Positions 33,562-45,001 are shown, numbered from the stretch's first letter. The stretch is 64,000 bases of DNA from Pseudonocardia halophobica (GCF_027922425.1 NZ_BSFQ01000006.1:62001-126000); one strand, 5' to 3'. The notes: generated from the letters alone by a model not told the origin. Numbers and translations: made by a program.

Positions 33562-34809
33562 GTGAGCACGCCCGACGATCCGCTGGCCGCCCTCCTCGCC
33601 GCCGCCGGCCTGGGCGAGGAGAAGCCCGAACCCGAGGACGACCCGTTGGCCGCGGCCCTCGCCGCGGCCGGCCTGGGCGACGTCGAGCCCGGGGACACGG
33701 TGGCCCCCGAGCCGCGCATCCAGGTGAGCGCGGCCCCGGAGGAGCCCGAGGAGGAGGGCCCGAAGGAACGCTGGCCCGCGGGCGCGGCGAGCGGCGTCGG
33801 CTCCCTGCCGGGCACCGACCCGCGCGAGGCCGCCGAGCTCGTCGCGGGCGAGTTGCCACTGCTCCCGCACCTGCCCGAGCTGCCCGCGCGCGGTGTCGGC
33901 GCGGATCCCGTCGGCCGGGCGGCGGGGCTGCTCGTCGACCTGGCGGTGGAGGTCGTCCCGACGGCGTGGCGGGTCACCGCGCGCCCGGGCAAGGACCACC
34001 GCCGCGCCGTCGACCTGCTGCGCTCGGACCTCGACGCCCTCGACGAGGCCTGCGACCGGACCCGGCCGGACTGGGTGAAGGTGCAGGTCGTGGGCCCGTG
34101 GACGCTCGCGGCGGCGGTCGAGCTGGCGAGCGGGCACCGGGTGCTCACCGATCACGGGGCCGTGCGGGAGTTCGCGGTGAGCCTCACCGAGGGGCTGCGC
34201 GCGCACGTCGCGGAGGTGGTGGCGCGGACCGGCGCCCACGTCGTCGTGCAGCTCGACGAGCCGCGGCTCGCCGCGGTCCTCGCCGGGTCGCTGCCCACGG
34301 CGTCGGGCTACGGCACGGTGCGCGCGGTAGCCGAGCCGGACGCCCAGGACACCCTGCGGGACATGATCTCCGCACTGCGGGTGCCGGTCACGGTGCGGGT
34401 GCCCGGTGACCGCCCGCCGCTGCGGCTGCTGCGCGACATCGGCGCCGCGGGGCTCGCCATCGACGGCACCCGGCCGTCGATCTCCGGCGACACCGCGGTG
34501 CCCGCGGCGCTCGACGCCGTCGGCGAGGTGTGGGACGCCGGCCTGCCGCTCTTCCTCGGCCTGGTCCCGGTGCGCGACCCGGGCGAGCCGCTGGAGACCG
34601 CCACCCTGGCCCGCCGGGCCTTCGACCTGGCCGACCGGCTCGGCTTCGACCGGGCGCGGCTGGCCGAGCTGGCCGTCCCGACCCCGGCCGCCGGCCTGGC
34701 CCGCGCGACCCCGGCCTGGGCCCGCCGGGCGATGGAGCTCAGCCGGGACCTCGGCAAGGCGTTCGCGGACCCCGACGAACTGCCGAGCACCGAGCAGACC
34801 GGCCGCTGA
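33562..34809 (+). CDS. Cobalamin-independent methionine-synthase-fold protein (Rv3015c-like)
   Basis: The 415-residue protein belongs to the MetE C-terminal/UROD TIM-barrel fold: GVGSLPGTDPREAAELV, VKVQVVGPWTLA, VVVQLDEPRLAAVL, GAAGLAIDG and FLGLVPVRDPG. Zinc-binding residues of true MetE are not evident, so methionine synthase activity is doubtful. The N-terminus carries a 20-residue-scale tandem motif (DDPLAALLAAAGLG, then DDPLAAALAAAGLG). It occupies the place of Rv3015c, next to ligA in M. tuberculosis, but here ~5.6 kb of accessory genes separate them. Confidence 0.75.
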   Translation: MSTPDDPLAALLAAAGLGEEKPEPEDDPLAAALAAAGLGDVEPGDTVAPEPRIQVSAAPEEPEEEGPKERWPAGAASGVGSLPGTDPREAAELVAGELPLLPHLPELPARGVGADPVGRAAGLLVDLAVEVVPTAWRVTARPGKDHRRAVDLLRSDLDALDEACDRTRPDWVKVQVVGPWTLAAAVELASGHRVLTDHGAVREFAVSLTEGLRAHVAEVVARTGAHVVVQLDEPRLAAVLAGSLPTASGYGTVRAVAEPDAQDTLRDMISALRVPVTVRVPGDRPPLRLLRDIGAAGLAIDGTRPSISGDTAVPAALDAVGEVWDAGLPLFLGLVPVRDPGEPLETATLARRAFDLADRLGFDRARLAELAVPTPAAGLARATPAWARRAMELSRDLGKAFADPDELPSTEQTGR

Positions 34810-34876
34810 CCCCCGAACGAACGGCGCTCCCGCTCATTCCTGGTGAGCGAGAGCGCCGTTCGTCTCGTCGGGGTCA
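34807..34876. terminator. Bidirectional terminator hairpin between convergent genes
   Basis: ACGAACGGCGCTC (34817-34829) pairs with GAGCGCCGTTCGT (34851-34863). CGCTCA/TGAGCG continue the stem after one mismatch, with loop TTCCTGG. At the base, TGACCCCCGA and TCGGGGTCA also pair, so both convergent stop codons lie within the hairpin. Confidence 0.75.
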
Positions 34877-36238
34877 GGACGCGTGCGCGGCGACCGGGGC
34901 GTCGGAGGTCTCGTAGAGGTCCCGGCGGAACCGCTCCTTGATCGTCGCGACGGCGACGAACGTGACCGCCGCACCCGCGATGATGTAGAGCGACACCGAC
35001 CACGAGGCGCCGGTCGCGGCCAGCAGCGCCGCCATGATGAACGGGGCGAGCCCGCCCGCGAACACCGACGCGAACTGGTAGCCGAGCGAGGCGCCCGAGT
35101 ACCGGACGTCGGCCGGGAACATCTCGGCGTACAGCGTGGCCTGCGGGCCGTACATGGTGGCGTGGATCGTGAAGCCGATCAGCAGGGCCAGGAAGACCAG
35201 CGGCACGGAGCCGGTGTTCACCAGCCAGAACATCGGGAAGGCGAACAGCGCCATCAGCACGGTGCCGGTCAGGTACAGCTTCTTGCGGGTGCCCATGCGG
35301 TCGGTGAGCGCGCCGAAGAAGGGCATCGTGACGACCTGGGTCAGCCCGGCGGCCATCACGCACCACAGGATCGCGGTGCGGGACATGCCGACGGTCTTGG
35401 TCGCGTAGTCGAGCATGCCGCTGATGAGGATGTAGAAGGTCGCGTTGACCACGAAGAACGCGCCCGCGGCCTGCAGGATCTCCCGCCAGTACCGGCGGAC
35501 CGCCTGGACCAGCGGCGCCTTGCGCAGCCCGGCCTCGCGCTTCGACTCCGCCGAGCGGTGCTGCAGCTCGCGGAAGACGGGGGTGTCCTCGATCTTCAGC
35601 TGCACGTAGATGCCGATCAGCACCAGCAGCAGGCCGGACAGGAACGGGACCCGCCAGCCCCAGGCGTCGAACTGCTCGGGGGTGAGGACCGCGGTGAGGA
35701 TGAGGAAGAAGACGTTGCCGGCGACGGCGCCGAAGATCGCGCCGGTCTGCACGAGGCTGCCGTAGAAGCCGCGGCGCTCCACCGGAGCGTGCTCGGTGAG
35801 CAGCAGCGCGGCGCCGCCCCACTGGGCGCCGACGCCCAGGCCCTGCACCAGGCGCGCGACGACGAGCAGGACCGGCGCCCACACGCCGATGGTCGCGTAG
35901 CCGGGCAGCACGCCGATCGCCGTGGTCGCGATGCCCATGACCAGCATCGCGACGACGAGCGGGGGCTTGCGGCCGAACCGGTCGCCCACGTGCCCGGCGA
36001 TGATGCCGCCGAGCGGCCGCGCCACGAAGCCGACGGCGAAGGTCGCGAACGAGGCGAGCGTGCCGGCGACCGGGCTGACCGAGGGGAAGAACTGGTGGCC
36101 GAGCACGAGCGCGGCGGCCGTCGCGTAGATCAGGAAGTCGAACCACTCGAGCGTGGTGGCGAAGACCGCGGCCGCGGCGAGCCTTCCCATGCGCGGGGGA
36201 GCGGTGTGCTCCGTCCGGTCGAGCTTGTCGGGGGACAT
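34874..36238 (-). CDS. MHS-family major facilitator importer
   Basis: The 454-residue, 12-helix transporter belongs to the metabolite:H+ symporter (ProP/ShiA/KgtP) family: LEWFDFLIYATAAALV, the motif GDRFGRKPPL, and RLVQGLGVGAQWGGAALL. It probably imports an organic acid used by the adjacent TetR-controlled pathway. I chose ATG 36238 because GGAGGTT lies 8 bases upstream; a GTG six codons earlier is the alternative. A TetR-type operator is at 36292-36311. Confidence 0.88.
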   Translation of the reverse strand: MSPDKLDRTEHTAPPRMGRLAAAAVFATTLEWFDFLIYATAAALVLGHQFFPSVSPVAGTLASFATFAVGFVARPLGGIIAGHVGDRFGRKPPLVVAMLVMGIATTAIGVLPGYATIGVWAPVLLVVARLVQGLGVGAQWGGAALLLTEHAPVERRGFYGSLVQTGAIFGAVAGNVFFLILTAVLTPEQFDAWGWRVPFLSGLLLVLIGIYVQLKIEDTPVFRELQHRSAESKREAGLRKAPLVQAVRRYWREILQAAGAFFVVNATFYILISGMLDYATKTVGMSRTAILWCVMAAGLTQVVTMPFFGALTDRMGTRKKLYLTGTVLMALFAFPMFWLVNTGSVPLVFLALLIGFTIHATMYGPQATLYAEMFPADVRYSGASLGYQFASVFAGGLAPFIMAALLAATGASWSVSLYIIAGAAVTFVAVATIKERFRRDLYETSDAPVAAHAS

Positions 36239-36291
36239 GTCGGCAACCTCCGCCACGGTGCGGCTGCGTCGCCCGCGGGGTGCGGACGGCG

Positions 36292-36311
36292 GTACGAACG
36301 ATCGTTCTTAC
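36292..36311. promoter_or_regulatory. TetR-type operator, site A (MHS transporter promoter)
   Basis: GTACGAACGATCGTTCTTAC contains the palindrome GAACGATCGTTC and lies 54 bases upstream of the transporter start. It matches site B (37037-37056, reverse orientation) at 19 of 20 bases. Confidence 0.7.
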
Positions 36312-36348
36312 CGTAACCGCGGTGTCCCCTGTCGACAAGGGGTGGGGG

Positions 36349-36972
36349 TCAGGCCCGGGGGAGCGGGGCCTCGAGCAGGGCCAACGCGTACCGGGCGTGC
36401 TGCTCGGCGAGCTGGCCGCGGGAGAGCCGGCCGTCCGGCCGGTACCAGGTGGCGACGGCGTTGACCATCGACAGGATCGCGCGGGCTGCGTCGGCGGCGT
36501 GCGGCGTGCGGAACTCCCCACCGGCCACGCCCTGCTCCACGATGTCGGCGAAGATCGCCTGCGTGCGGTCGCGGTCGGCGACCAGCCGCGCCCGGTCCTC
36601 GCCCTGCAGGTAACGCACCTCGGCGGTGGAGACCAGCATCGCGAGCTGCTGGTCCACCACGAACCCGACGTATGCGCGCACCGCCTCGCGCATGCGGGAC
36701 GTGGCGTCGTCGCCCGCGTCGGCGACCGCACGGCGGACCCGCGCCTCGAGCTCGGCGTTGGCGTGCCGCAGCACCTCGGCGAGCAGGCGCGACTTCGAGG
36801 GGAAGTAGTTGTAGAGGTTCGACAGGCTGGTGGCGGCGCCCTTCGCGACCTCGCGCATCGAGGCCCCGTTGAACCCCTGCGCGCCGAACGCGGCCAGTGC
36901 GGCGTTGAGGATCGCGGCCTCGTTCCCGCGCCCAGTGTCGGCGACCAGCAGCGCCGGGGAACGATCGTTCAT
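36349..36972 (-). CDS. TetR-family repressor
   Basis: The 207-residue regulator has an N-terminal helix-turn-helix (AALAAFGAQGFNGASMREVAK, SLSNLYNYFPSKSRLLAEVL) and a C-terminal ligand-binding helical domain with WYRPDG. The start codon is embedded in an operator half (GAACGATCGTTC at 36959-36970), implying autoregulation. It is flanked by the transporter and the divergent MaoC-hydrolase-ligase operon, both with matching operators, so it is the likely repressor of the whole cluster. The ligand is probably an acyl-CoA or the imported acid. Confidence 0.9.
   Translation of the reverse strand: MNDRSPALLVADTGRGNEAAILNAALAAFGAQGFNGASMREVAKGAATSLSNLYNYFPSKSRLLAEVLRHANAELEARVRRAVADAGDDATSRMREAVRAYVGFVVDQQLAMLVSTAEVRYLQGEDRARLVADRDRTQAIFADIVEQGVAGGEFRTPHAADAARAILSMVNAVATWYRPDGRLSRGQLAEQHARYALALLEAPLPRA
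36959..36970. promoter_or_regulatory. TetR-type operator core overlapping the repressor start
   Basis: GAACGATCGTTC repeats the 12-base palindromic core of site A and ends in the repressor ATG. Because these bases also encode residues 1-5, they may be a coincidence of coding. The identity to site A makes autorepression plausible. Confidence 0.5.
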
Positions 36973-37036
36973 GTCGCCAGGCTAATGCAGCCCCGGCGCT
37001 TGACGACGGGTGCGGCAGGGTGGTTTCGTCGAATGC

Positions 37037-37056
37037 GTAAGAACGTTCGTTCGTAC
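37037..37056. promoter_or_regulatory. TetR-type operator, site B (catabolic operon promoter)
   Basis: GTAAGAACGTTCGTTCGTAC lies 26 bases upstream of the MaoC-SCP2 GTG. Its reverse complement differs from site A at one position. Confidence 0.7.
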
Positions 37057-37081
37057 ACCGCCGTCGACGAGAGGGGGCCGC

Positions 37082-37912
37082 GTGCCGACCGAGCAGGTCC
37101 TGCGACCCGACACCCGGACCGGGCCCGGCCGCCGGTTCGAGGAGTTCACGGTCGGGGAGCGCTTCACGAGTGCGCCCCGGACCGTCACGGCCGAGGACCT
37201 CGCGGACTTCACCCGGCTCTCCGGTGACGACCACCCGCTGCACGCGGGCCCGGACGGCATCCTGCAGGGCCCGTTCGGCCTCGCCGTCGCGATGGGCCTG
37301 CTGCAGTCCCTCGGTCTGCACGGCTCGGCGATCCGCGGGCTGCTCGACACGCACTGGAGCTACCGGCTCCCGCTGCGCGTCGGCGACACGGTGCACCTGG
37401 AGATGACGGTCGTGCGCTGCCGGCGCACCCGCAAGGGCGACCGCGGAGTGGTCACCCGGCACATGCGGTTGGTCGACGAGCAGGGGCGCACCGTGCAGGA
37501 GGGGACCACCTCCGCGTTGGTCGACGCCGCGGGCCCGGGCCCCGAGCCGGTCGGCCGCGCCTTCGGCACCGTCGCGTGGGGCGAGGCGCTCGTCGCGGCG
37601 CTGGCGCCGGAGTTCGCCGAGTCGCTGGCCACCTGGGACGGGGCGATCGGGCTGCGCGCCGGCGAGCACGAGGTCTGCCTGCGGGTCTACCGCGGCAGGG
37701 TCATCGAGGTGGCCTCCCGCGCGGCGCTGGGCCCCACGTTCACCGTCGAGGCGGACGAGCTCACCTGGACCGAGCTGGTCACCGCCCCGGCCAACGAGTT
37801 CACCCGCTTCGCCATGTCCGGCCGGTTCGGGATGCGGGGCAATGGCTACGAGTACCTGCGCCTGACGAAGGCCCTGCACCTGATCGTCGACGCGGCCCGG
37901 GGGATCGCATGA
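37082..37912 (+). CDS. MaoC-like hotdog dehydratase fused to an SCP2-like domain
   Basis: The 276-residue protein has an N-terminal MaoC hotdog domain (FEEFTVGERFTSAPRTVTAED, DFTRLSGDDHPLH, with the Asp-His pair). From ~185 residues on there is a segment resembling SCP2/sterol-carrier folds (EHEVCLRVYRGRVIEV, GRFGMRGNGYEYLRLTKAL). It probably hydrates an enoyl-CoA or acts on a CoA thioester. GTG 37082 has GAGAGGGGG upstream. It is the first gene of a three-gene ATGA-coupled operon. Confidence 0.75.
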   Translation: MPTEQVLRPDTRTGPGRRFEEFTVGERFTSAPRTVTAEDLADFTRLSGDDHPLHAGPDGILQGPFGLAVAMGLLQSLGLHGSAIRGLLDTHWSYRLPLRVGDTVHLEMTVVRCRRTRKGDRGVVTRHMRLVDEQGRTVQEGTTSALVDAAGPGPEPVGRAFGTVAWGEALVAALAPEFAESLATWDGAIGLRAGEHEVCLRVYRGRVIEVASRAALGPTFTVEADELTWTELVTAPANEFTRFAMSGRFGMRGNGYEYLRLTKALHLIVDAARGIA

Positions 37913-38730
37913 GGTACATCGGGATCGGCGGCGCGCTGGCGTTCGTCGAGGAGCACGGGGCGGGCGGGCAGGACGGGGCCGGCACGCCGGTGCTCTGCCT
38001 GCACACCGCGGGGCAGAGCGGGGTGCAGTGGCGCCACGTCGCGCCGGCGCTGGCCGCCCGCGGTTTCCGGGTCGTGGTGCCGGACCTGCCCGGCCACGGC
38101 CGGTCCGAGCCCGCGCCGGGTGGCCCGGTCACCGACCTCGGCGACTACGCCGCCTGGTGCCTCGAGCTGATCGACGCGCTGGGGCTGGAGCGCCCGTACG
38201 TCGTCGGCTGCTCGATCGGCGGGAAGATCACCCTCGACCTGGCCGCGCGCGCGTCGGACCGGCTCGCGGGCGTGGTGGCGATGGCGGCGAACGCCTGGAC
38301 CGGCGGCACGCCCTCGGAGCGGGGGCTGCGCCGCGAGCTGGCCGACGTCGCCGCCCCGAGCCGGACGGACCGGACCCACCTGGGGACGCTCGCCGTCGTC
38401 GGGCGGTCGGTGCCGGCCGAGCGGGCCGAGCTGATCGCGACCATGCACCGCCGCGAGGACCCGGCGGTCTCGAACTCGGACCTGATCGGCTGGACCACGC
38501 ACGACCTGCGCGAGCGCCTCGGCGGGGTGAGCTGCCCGGCGCACCTGGTCGTCGGCGCCGACGACCTGTGGGTCCCGGCCGCCGGCACGGCCGCGGCGGC
38601 CGCGCTGATCCCCGGCGCGCGGTGCACGGTGCTCGACGGGATCGGGCACTATCCGATGGAGGAGATCGAGGGCTTCGACGGCGTGCTCGCGGGCTGGCTG
38701 GCGGAGCTCGGGAGCGAGGTGGCGGCATGA
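37909..38730 (+). CDS. Alpha/beta hydrolase
   Basis: The 273-residue enzyme has VLCLHTAGQSGVQWR (oxyanion region), the nucleophile elbow GCSIGG (~residue 106), an Asp in VVGADDLWVPA and a C-terminal His in GIGHYPMEE. This is close to the C-C hydrolase/BioH-like group. Start ATG overlaps the upstream stop (ATGA), and its own stop overlaps the ligase start. It probably hydrolyses an ester or thioester intermediate of the pathway. Confidence 0.87.
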   Translation: MRYIGIGGALAFVEEHGAGGQDGAGTPVLCLHTAGQSGVQWRHVAPALAARGFRVVVPDLPGHGRSEPAPGGPVTDLGDYAAWCLELIDALGLERPYVVGCSIGGKITLDLAARASDRLAGVVAMAANAWTGGTPSERGLRRELADVAAPSRTDRTHLGTLAVVGRSVPAERAELIATMHRREDPAVSNSDLIGWTTHDLRERLGGVSCPAHLVVGADDLWVPAAGTAAAAALIPGARCTVLDGIGHYPMEEIEGFDGVLAGWLAELGSEVAA

Positions 38731-40407
38731 GCGAGGTCGCGAGCGGGACGGACGAGGAGCGCGAGCCGCTCGTCGCGCCGCATCACGTGTCCGCCCTCCC
38801 GGCGCCCGGCCCGGTGCCGCGGGACCTCCCCGACCTGCTCGGCCGCATCGCCGCGCGGGACCCGGACGCGGTCGTCGTGCTGGACAAGGGCCCGGCGGGC
38901 GAGCGGATCCCGGTCACCCGCGGCGAGCTGTGGCGCCGCACCGGCGCGCTCGCCGAGGAGCTGCGCACCCGCGGGATCGGCGCCGGCGACTGCGTCGCCG
39001 TGTGGATGCCCAACTGGAGCGACGCGCTGGCCTGGCAGTTCGCCGTCGCCGCGCGCGGGGCGCACGTCATCGGGATCAACACCCGGTACAACGTCGAGGA
39101 GGTCCGGCACGTCCTCGACCGCGCCCGCCCGAAGCTCGTCGCCCTGGCCCACGACTTCCACGGCCTCGACCTGCTCGCCCGGCTGAAGGAGGCGATCGGC
39201 GACGGGCCCGCCCCGCCGGTCGCCGTCGTCGCCGGACCGGGCCGGGAGGCGCCGGACCCGGCGGTCGCCGACGTCGGCGGGGGCGCGTGGGTGCCCACCC
39301 TGGCGGACGGCTCGATCGACGGCACGGTGCCCGGGTCGGACCCGGCGGACCTCGCCGTGGCGTTCACGACCTCCGGCTCGACGGGCATGCCGAAGCTCGC
39401 CGCGCACTCGGCGACCGGCGTGCTCACCCACGCGGCCGCCGACGCCGCCACGATCGGGATCACCGAGGGCGAGCACGTGCTCTGCGCGCTCCCGCTGTCC
39501 GGTGTGTTCGGCTACCAGACCGCGATGGCCGCGCTGGCCGCCGGCGGGGTCTGTGTCTTCGCCCCGGTCTTCTCGGCCGACGCGGTGCTCGACGACATGG
39601 AGTCCCTGCGCGTCACCCACGTCGTCGGCGGCGACGACCTGGTGCTGCGGCTCGCCGACGCCTGGCGGAAGGGCCGGCGGGACCTGTCGGCCTGGCGCTG
39701 GTGGGGCGTGGCGGACTTCCAGGGCCGCTCCCGCGAGCTCGCCGTGTGGGCGCGGGACGAGTTCGGCACGCTGACCTCGGGCGTCTACGGCTCGTCGGAG
39801 CTGTTCGCGCTCACCTCCCACTGGCCGCACGACGAGCCGGAGCCGGCCCGCTGGGTCGGCGGCGGCCGCGTCGTCCACCCCGGGATCGAGGTGCGGGTGG
39901 CCGACCCGGTCACCGAGGAGGTGCTCGCCCCCGGGCACGAGGGCGAGCTGCAGTTCCGCGGGCCCAACGTGGTCGACGCCTACCTGGGCGCCGAGGTCCC
40001 CGACGCGTTCACCCGGGACGGCTGGTTCCACTCCGGGGACCTCGGCACGATCGTCGACGACGGGGTGTTCGCCTACGTCTGCCGGATGGGCGACGCCCTG
40101 CGCCTGCACGGTTTCCTGGTCGACCCCGCGGAGATCGAGGTGCGGCTGGCCGCGCACCCGGACGTGCACACCGCGAAGGTCGTCGGGGTGCCGGACGCGT
40201 CCGGGGCCACGGTCGCGATCGGCTTCGTGGTGCCCGAGGAGGACCGCGCGCCGGACCCGACCGCGCTCCGGGCCTGGTGCGCCGAGGGGCTGGCCAAGTT
40301 CAAGGTGCCCGAGACGGTGCACGTCATCGAGGCGATGCCGACCACCTCGGGCACCAACGGCACCAAGATCCGCGCCGCCGCGCTGCGGGAGTGGGCCGCC
40401 GCCGCAC

Positions 40408-40412
<5 letters not shown>
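38727..40412 (+). CDS. Acyl-CoA/AMP-dependent ligase (ANL superfamily)
   Basis: The 561-residue ligase has the P-loop-like FTTSGSTGMPKLAAHS (~residues 213-227), YGSSELFALT and FHSGDLGTIVDDGVFAYV. Its C-terminal segment GTNGTKIR replaces the usual GK-type motif but keeps the lysine. It would activate a carboxylic acid to an acyl-CoA with ATP. The substrate is presumably the acid imported by the MHS transporter, with downstream steps by the MaoC and hydrolase enzymes. Substrate identity cannot be read from the sequence. Confidence 0.88.
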
Positions 40413-42794
<2,382 letters not shown>

Positions 42795-42960
42795 CACGCG
42801 TCAGCACTTGGAGGGATCTCCCGGCCCGGTCGCGCGGACCCGCGCGAGGGGCCCACTAGGCTCGCGGCTTCCGCTCCCCGCACGGGCCTGACCGGTCGTC
42901 GCGCCGTCCGGTGCCTCCGTGGGTGCGGCGCGGAATCGTTGCGGAGACGGAGGAGGCAGG

Positions 42961-43683
42961 GTGCTGCAGGCGGTTCTGAACGGTTCGCGTCCGGAGGACG
43001 CGCACCCGGCGCTGCCCGTCCTCGCCCGGCACCTCGCGCGGGACGCCCGCGCGGTCGCCCGCCTCGGCGTCGGCTCCGTGCACGTCCACCCGCGCGACCC
43101 GCTCGGCCACGAGACGATCGACCCGGTGCACGTGGGCGACGCGGTCGCGCTCATCCGCCAGGAGGCGCCCGGCGTCGAGATCGGCGTGACCACCGGCCGG
43201 TGGATCCAGCCGGACCCGAACCTGCGCATCGAGGCCGTCCTGAGCTGGGGCCGGCTCGGCCTCGGCAAGCCGGACGTCTGCTCGGTCAACGTGCACGAGA
43301 AGGGCTGGGTCGAGGTCTGCAAGGCGGCGGCGTCGGTGGGCATCGGCGTCGAGCTCGGCGTGTGGACCAGCGGCGACGCCGTCACGCTGCGGCAGAGCGG
43401 GGTCCCGCCGCGCACCGTGCGCGTGCTCGCCGAGTCGACCGTGGTGTCGGACCCGGAGACCGCGGTCGCCGAGGCCGTCCGGATCGTGCGCGCGCTCGGC
43501 CAGCTGCCCGTGCCGGTGCTGCTGCACGGCGAGGAGGACGGCGCCTGGCCGGTGCTGGAGTACGCGCTGCGGATGGGCGTCGACACCCGCATCGGCTTCG
43601 AGGACGTCCTGGTCCGGCCGGACGGCTGGCTCGCCACGGGCAACGACGACCTCGTCCGCGCCGCCCTCGCCATCCGCGTCTGA
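42961..43683 (+). CDS. BKACE-family (DUF849) enzyme
   Basis: The 240-residue protein has the metal motif SVHVHPRDPLG, then GVTTGRW, CSVNVHEKGW and PVLLHGEEDGAWPVLEYALRMG. These match the beta-keto acid cleavage enzyme family, which condenses beta-keto acids with acetyl-CoA. At 240 residues it is shorter than most members (roughly 270-310). GGAGGAGG precedes the GTG. It stands alone after ligA; a weak -10-like TAGGCT lies near 42857. The substrate is unknown. Confidence 0.78.
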   Translation: MLQAVLNGSRPEDAHPALPVLARHLARDARAVARLGVGSVHVHPRDPLGHETIDPVHVGDAVALIRQEAPGVEIGVTTGRWIQPDPNLRIEAVLSWGRLGLGKPDVCSVNVHEKGWVEVCKAAASVGIGVELGVWTSGDAVTLRQSGVPPRTVRVLAESTVVSDPETAVAEAVRIVRALGQLPVPVLLHGEEDGAWPVLEYALRMGVDTRIGFEDVLVRPDGWLATGNDDLVRAALAIRV

Positions 43684-43848
43684 GGTCCGTCCGAGCGACG
43701 CACGAACGACGGGGAAATCCCGGGAGTTCCCGCTCGGAGCGATCGTCACGCCCGCCCGTCGAGCTTGTTGGTTGGGCAACAGAAAACGGCCGCACGCCGT
43801 GGTTGTGGTCGTGGTCGTGACCGATCCGTGATCCCTACCGTTGACGTC

Positions 43849-44937
43849 ATGAGCTCCGCAAGCCGGTTTCGGGACAGCCGCGTGGCCCGGCGTGTCCGGG
43901 CCGCCGCCGGGCTGCTGATCACGCCCCTGGTGCCCGACGACGTGTTGGGCACGCTGAACCCGATGTGGTCGCGGTCCGCACCGCGCGCCCGCGTGGTGCG
44001 GGTGGTCCGCGAGACCCCCGACACCACCACGCTCGTGCTGCGCCCGGGCACGCCGTTCGCGCGGCACCTGCCCGGTCAGTACCTCGGGATCGGACTGCGG
44101 ATCGACGGCGTCTGGCACTGGCGGACCTACTCGGTCACCTCGCGACCCGGCGACCCGCTGCTGTCCGTCGCCGTCACCGCGGTGCCCGGCGGGGTCCTGT
44201 CCGGCCGGCTCGCGCACGGCACGCCGGTGGGCAGCGTCGTCGGGCTGGGCCCGGCGGCGGGGGAGTTCACGCTCCCGGAGCCCACCCCGGAGAAGCTGCT
44301 GTTCGTCACCGCGGGCAGCGGCATCACGCCGGTGATGGGGATGCTGCGCTCGCTCGACCCGGCCGCGCTGTCCGGCGCGGTCCTGGTGCACTGCGACCGC
44401 ACGCCCGGCGACGTCGTGTTCGGCCCGGAGCTGCGCGCGCTGGCCGCGCGCACCGGGCTGCGGCTCGTCGAGCGGCACACCGCTGGGGAGGGCCGGCTCA
44501 CTCCGGACTCCCTCGCCGACGAGGTGCCGGACTGGGCCGTCCGCGAGACCTGGGCCTGCGGGCCCGCCGGTCTGCTGGACACCCTCGCCGAGCACTGGGA
44601 GCGGGCGGGCGACCCCGAGCTGCTGCACGTCGAGCGGTTCGCACCCAGGCGCGTCGGGAGCGCGGACGGTACCGGTGGCCGGATCACGTTCGCCACCAGC
44701 GGTCTCGTGGCCGACGCCGAGCCCGACACCCCCGTCCTGCTGGCCGGCGAGGCCGCCGGCGCCCTGCTGCCCAACGGCTGCCGCATGGGCATCTGCCACA
44801 CCTGCGTCGGGAAGCTGCAGGCCGGCGCGGTCCGCGACCTGCAGTCCGGCGAGCTGATCGACTCCGCCGACCAGCCCGGCCGCCCCGTCCGCACCTGCGT
44901 CTCCGCTCCCACCGGCGACATCACCCTCGACCTGTAG
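43849..44937 (+). CDS. Ferredoxin-type oxidoreductase (FNR-like with C-terminal 2Fe-2S), desaturase partner
   Basis: The 362-residue protein has an N-terminal FAD domain (HLPGQYLGIGL, WRTYSVTS), an NAD(P)H domain (TAGSGITPVMGML, WACGPAGLL) and a C-terminal plant-type 2Fe-2S domain (CRMGICHTC...CVSAP). The next gene is a fatty-acid desaturase, matching the Rv3230c-DesA3 (Rv3229c) electron-transfer pair. TACCGT (43836-43841) ends 7 bases before ATG, suggesting a leaderless mRNA. Confidence 0.9.
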   Translation: MSSASRFRDSRVARRVRAAAGLLITPLVPDDVLGTLNPMWSRSAPRARVVRVVRETPDTTTLVLRPGTPFARHLPGQYLGIGLRIDGVWHWRTYSVTSRPGDPLLSVAVTAVPGGVLSGRLAHGTPVGSVVGLGPAAGEFTLPEPTPEKLLFVTAGSGITPVMGMLRSLDPAALSGAVLVHCDRTPGDVVFGPELRALAARTGLRLVERHTAGEGRLTPDSLADEVPDWAVRETWACGPAGLLDTLAEHWERAGDPELLHVERFAPRRVGSADGTGGRITFATSGLVADAEPDTPVLLAGEAAGALLPNGCRMGICHTCVGKLQAGAVRDLQSGELIDSADQPGRPVRTCVSAPTGDITLDL

Positions 44938-45001
44938 ACCCGTGCGCGCCGACCGCCCCCGGAGCGGCCGCACCACCCTCACCGAGCTGGAGAGACACCG
45001 C

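Noticed and set aside
33562..34809. Methionine synthase metE
   Set aside because: Only the barrel fold is shared; zinc ligands and the N-terminal half of MetE are absent, and length is about half of MetE.
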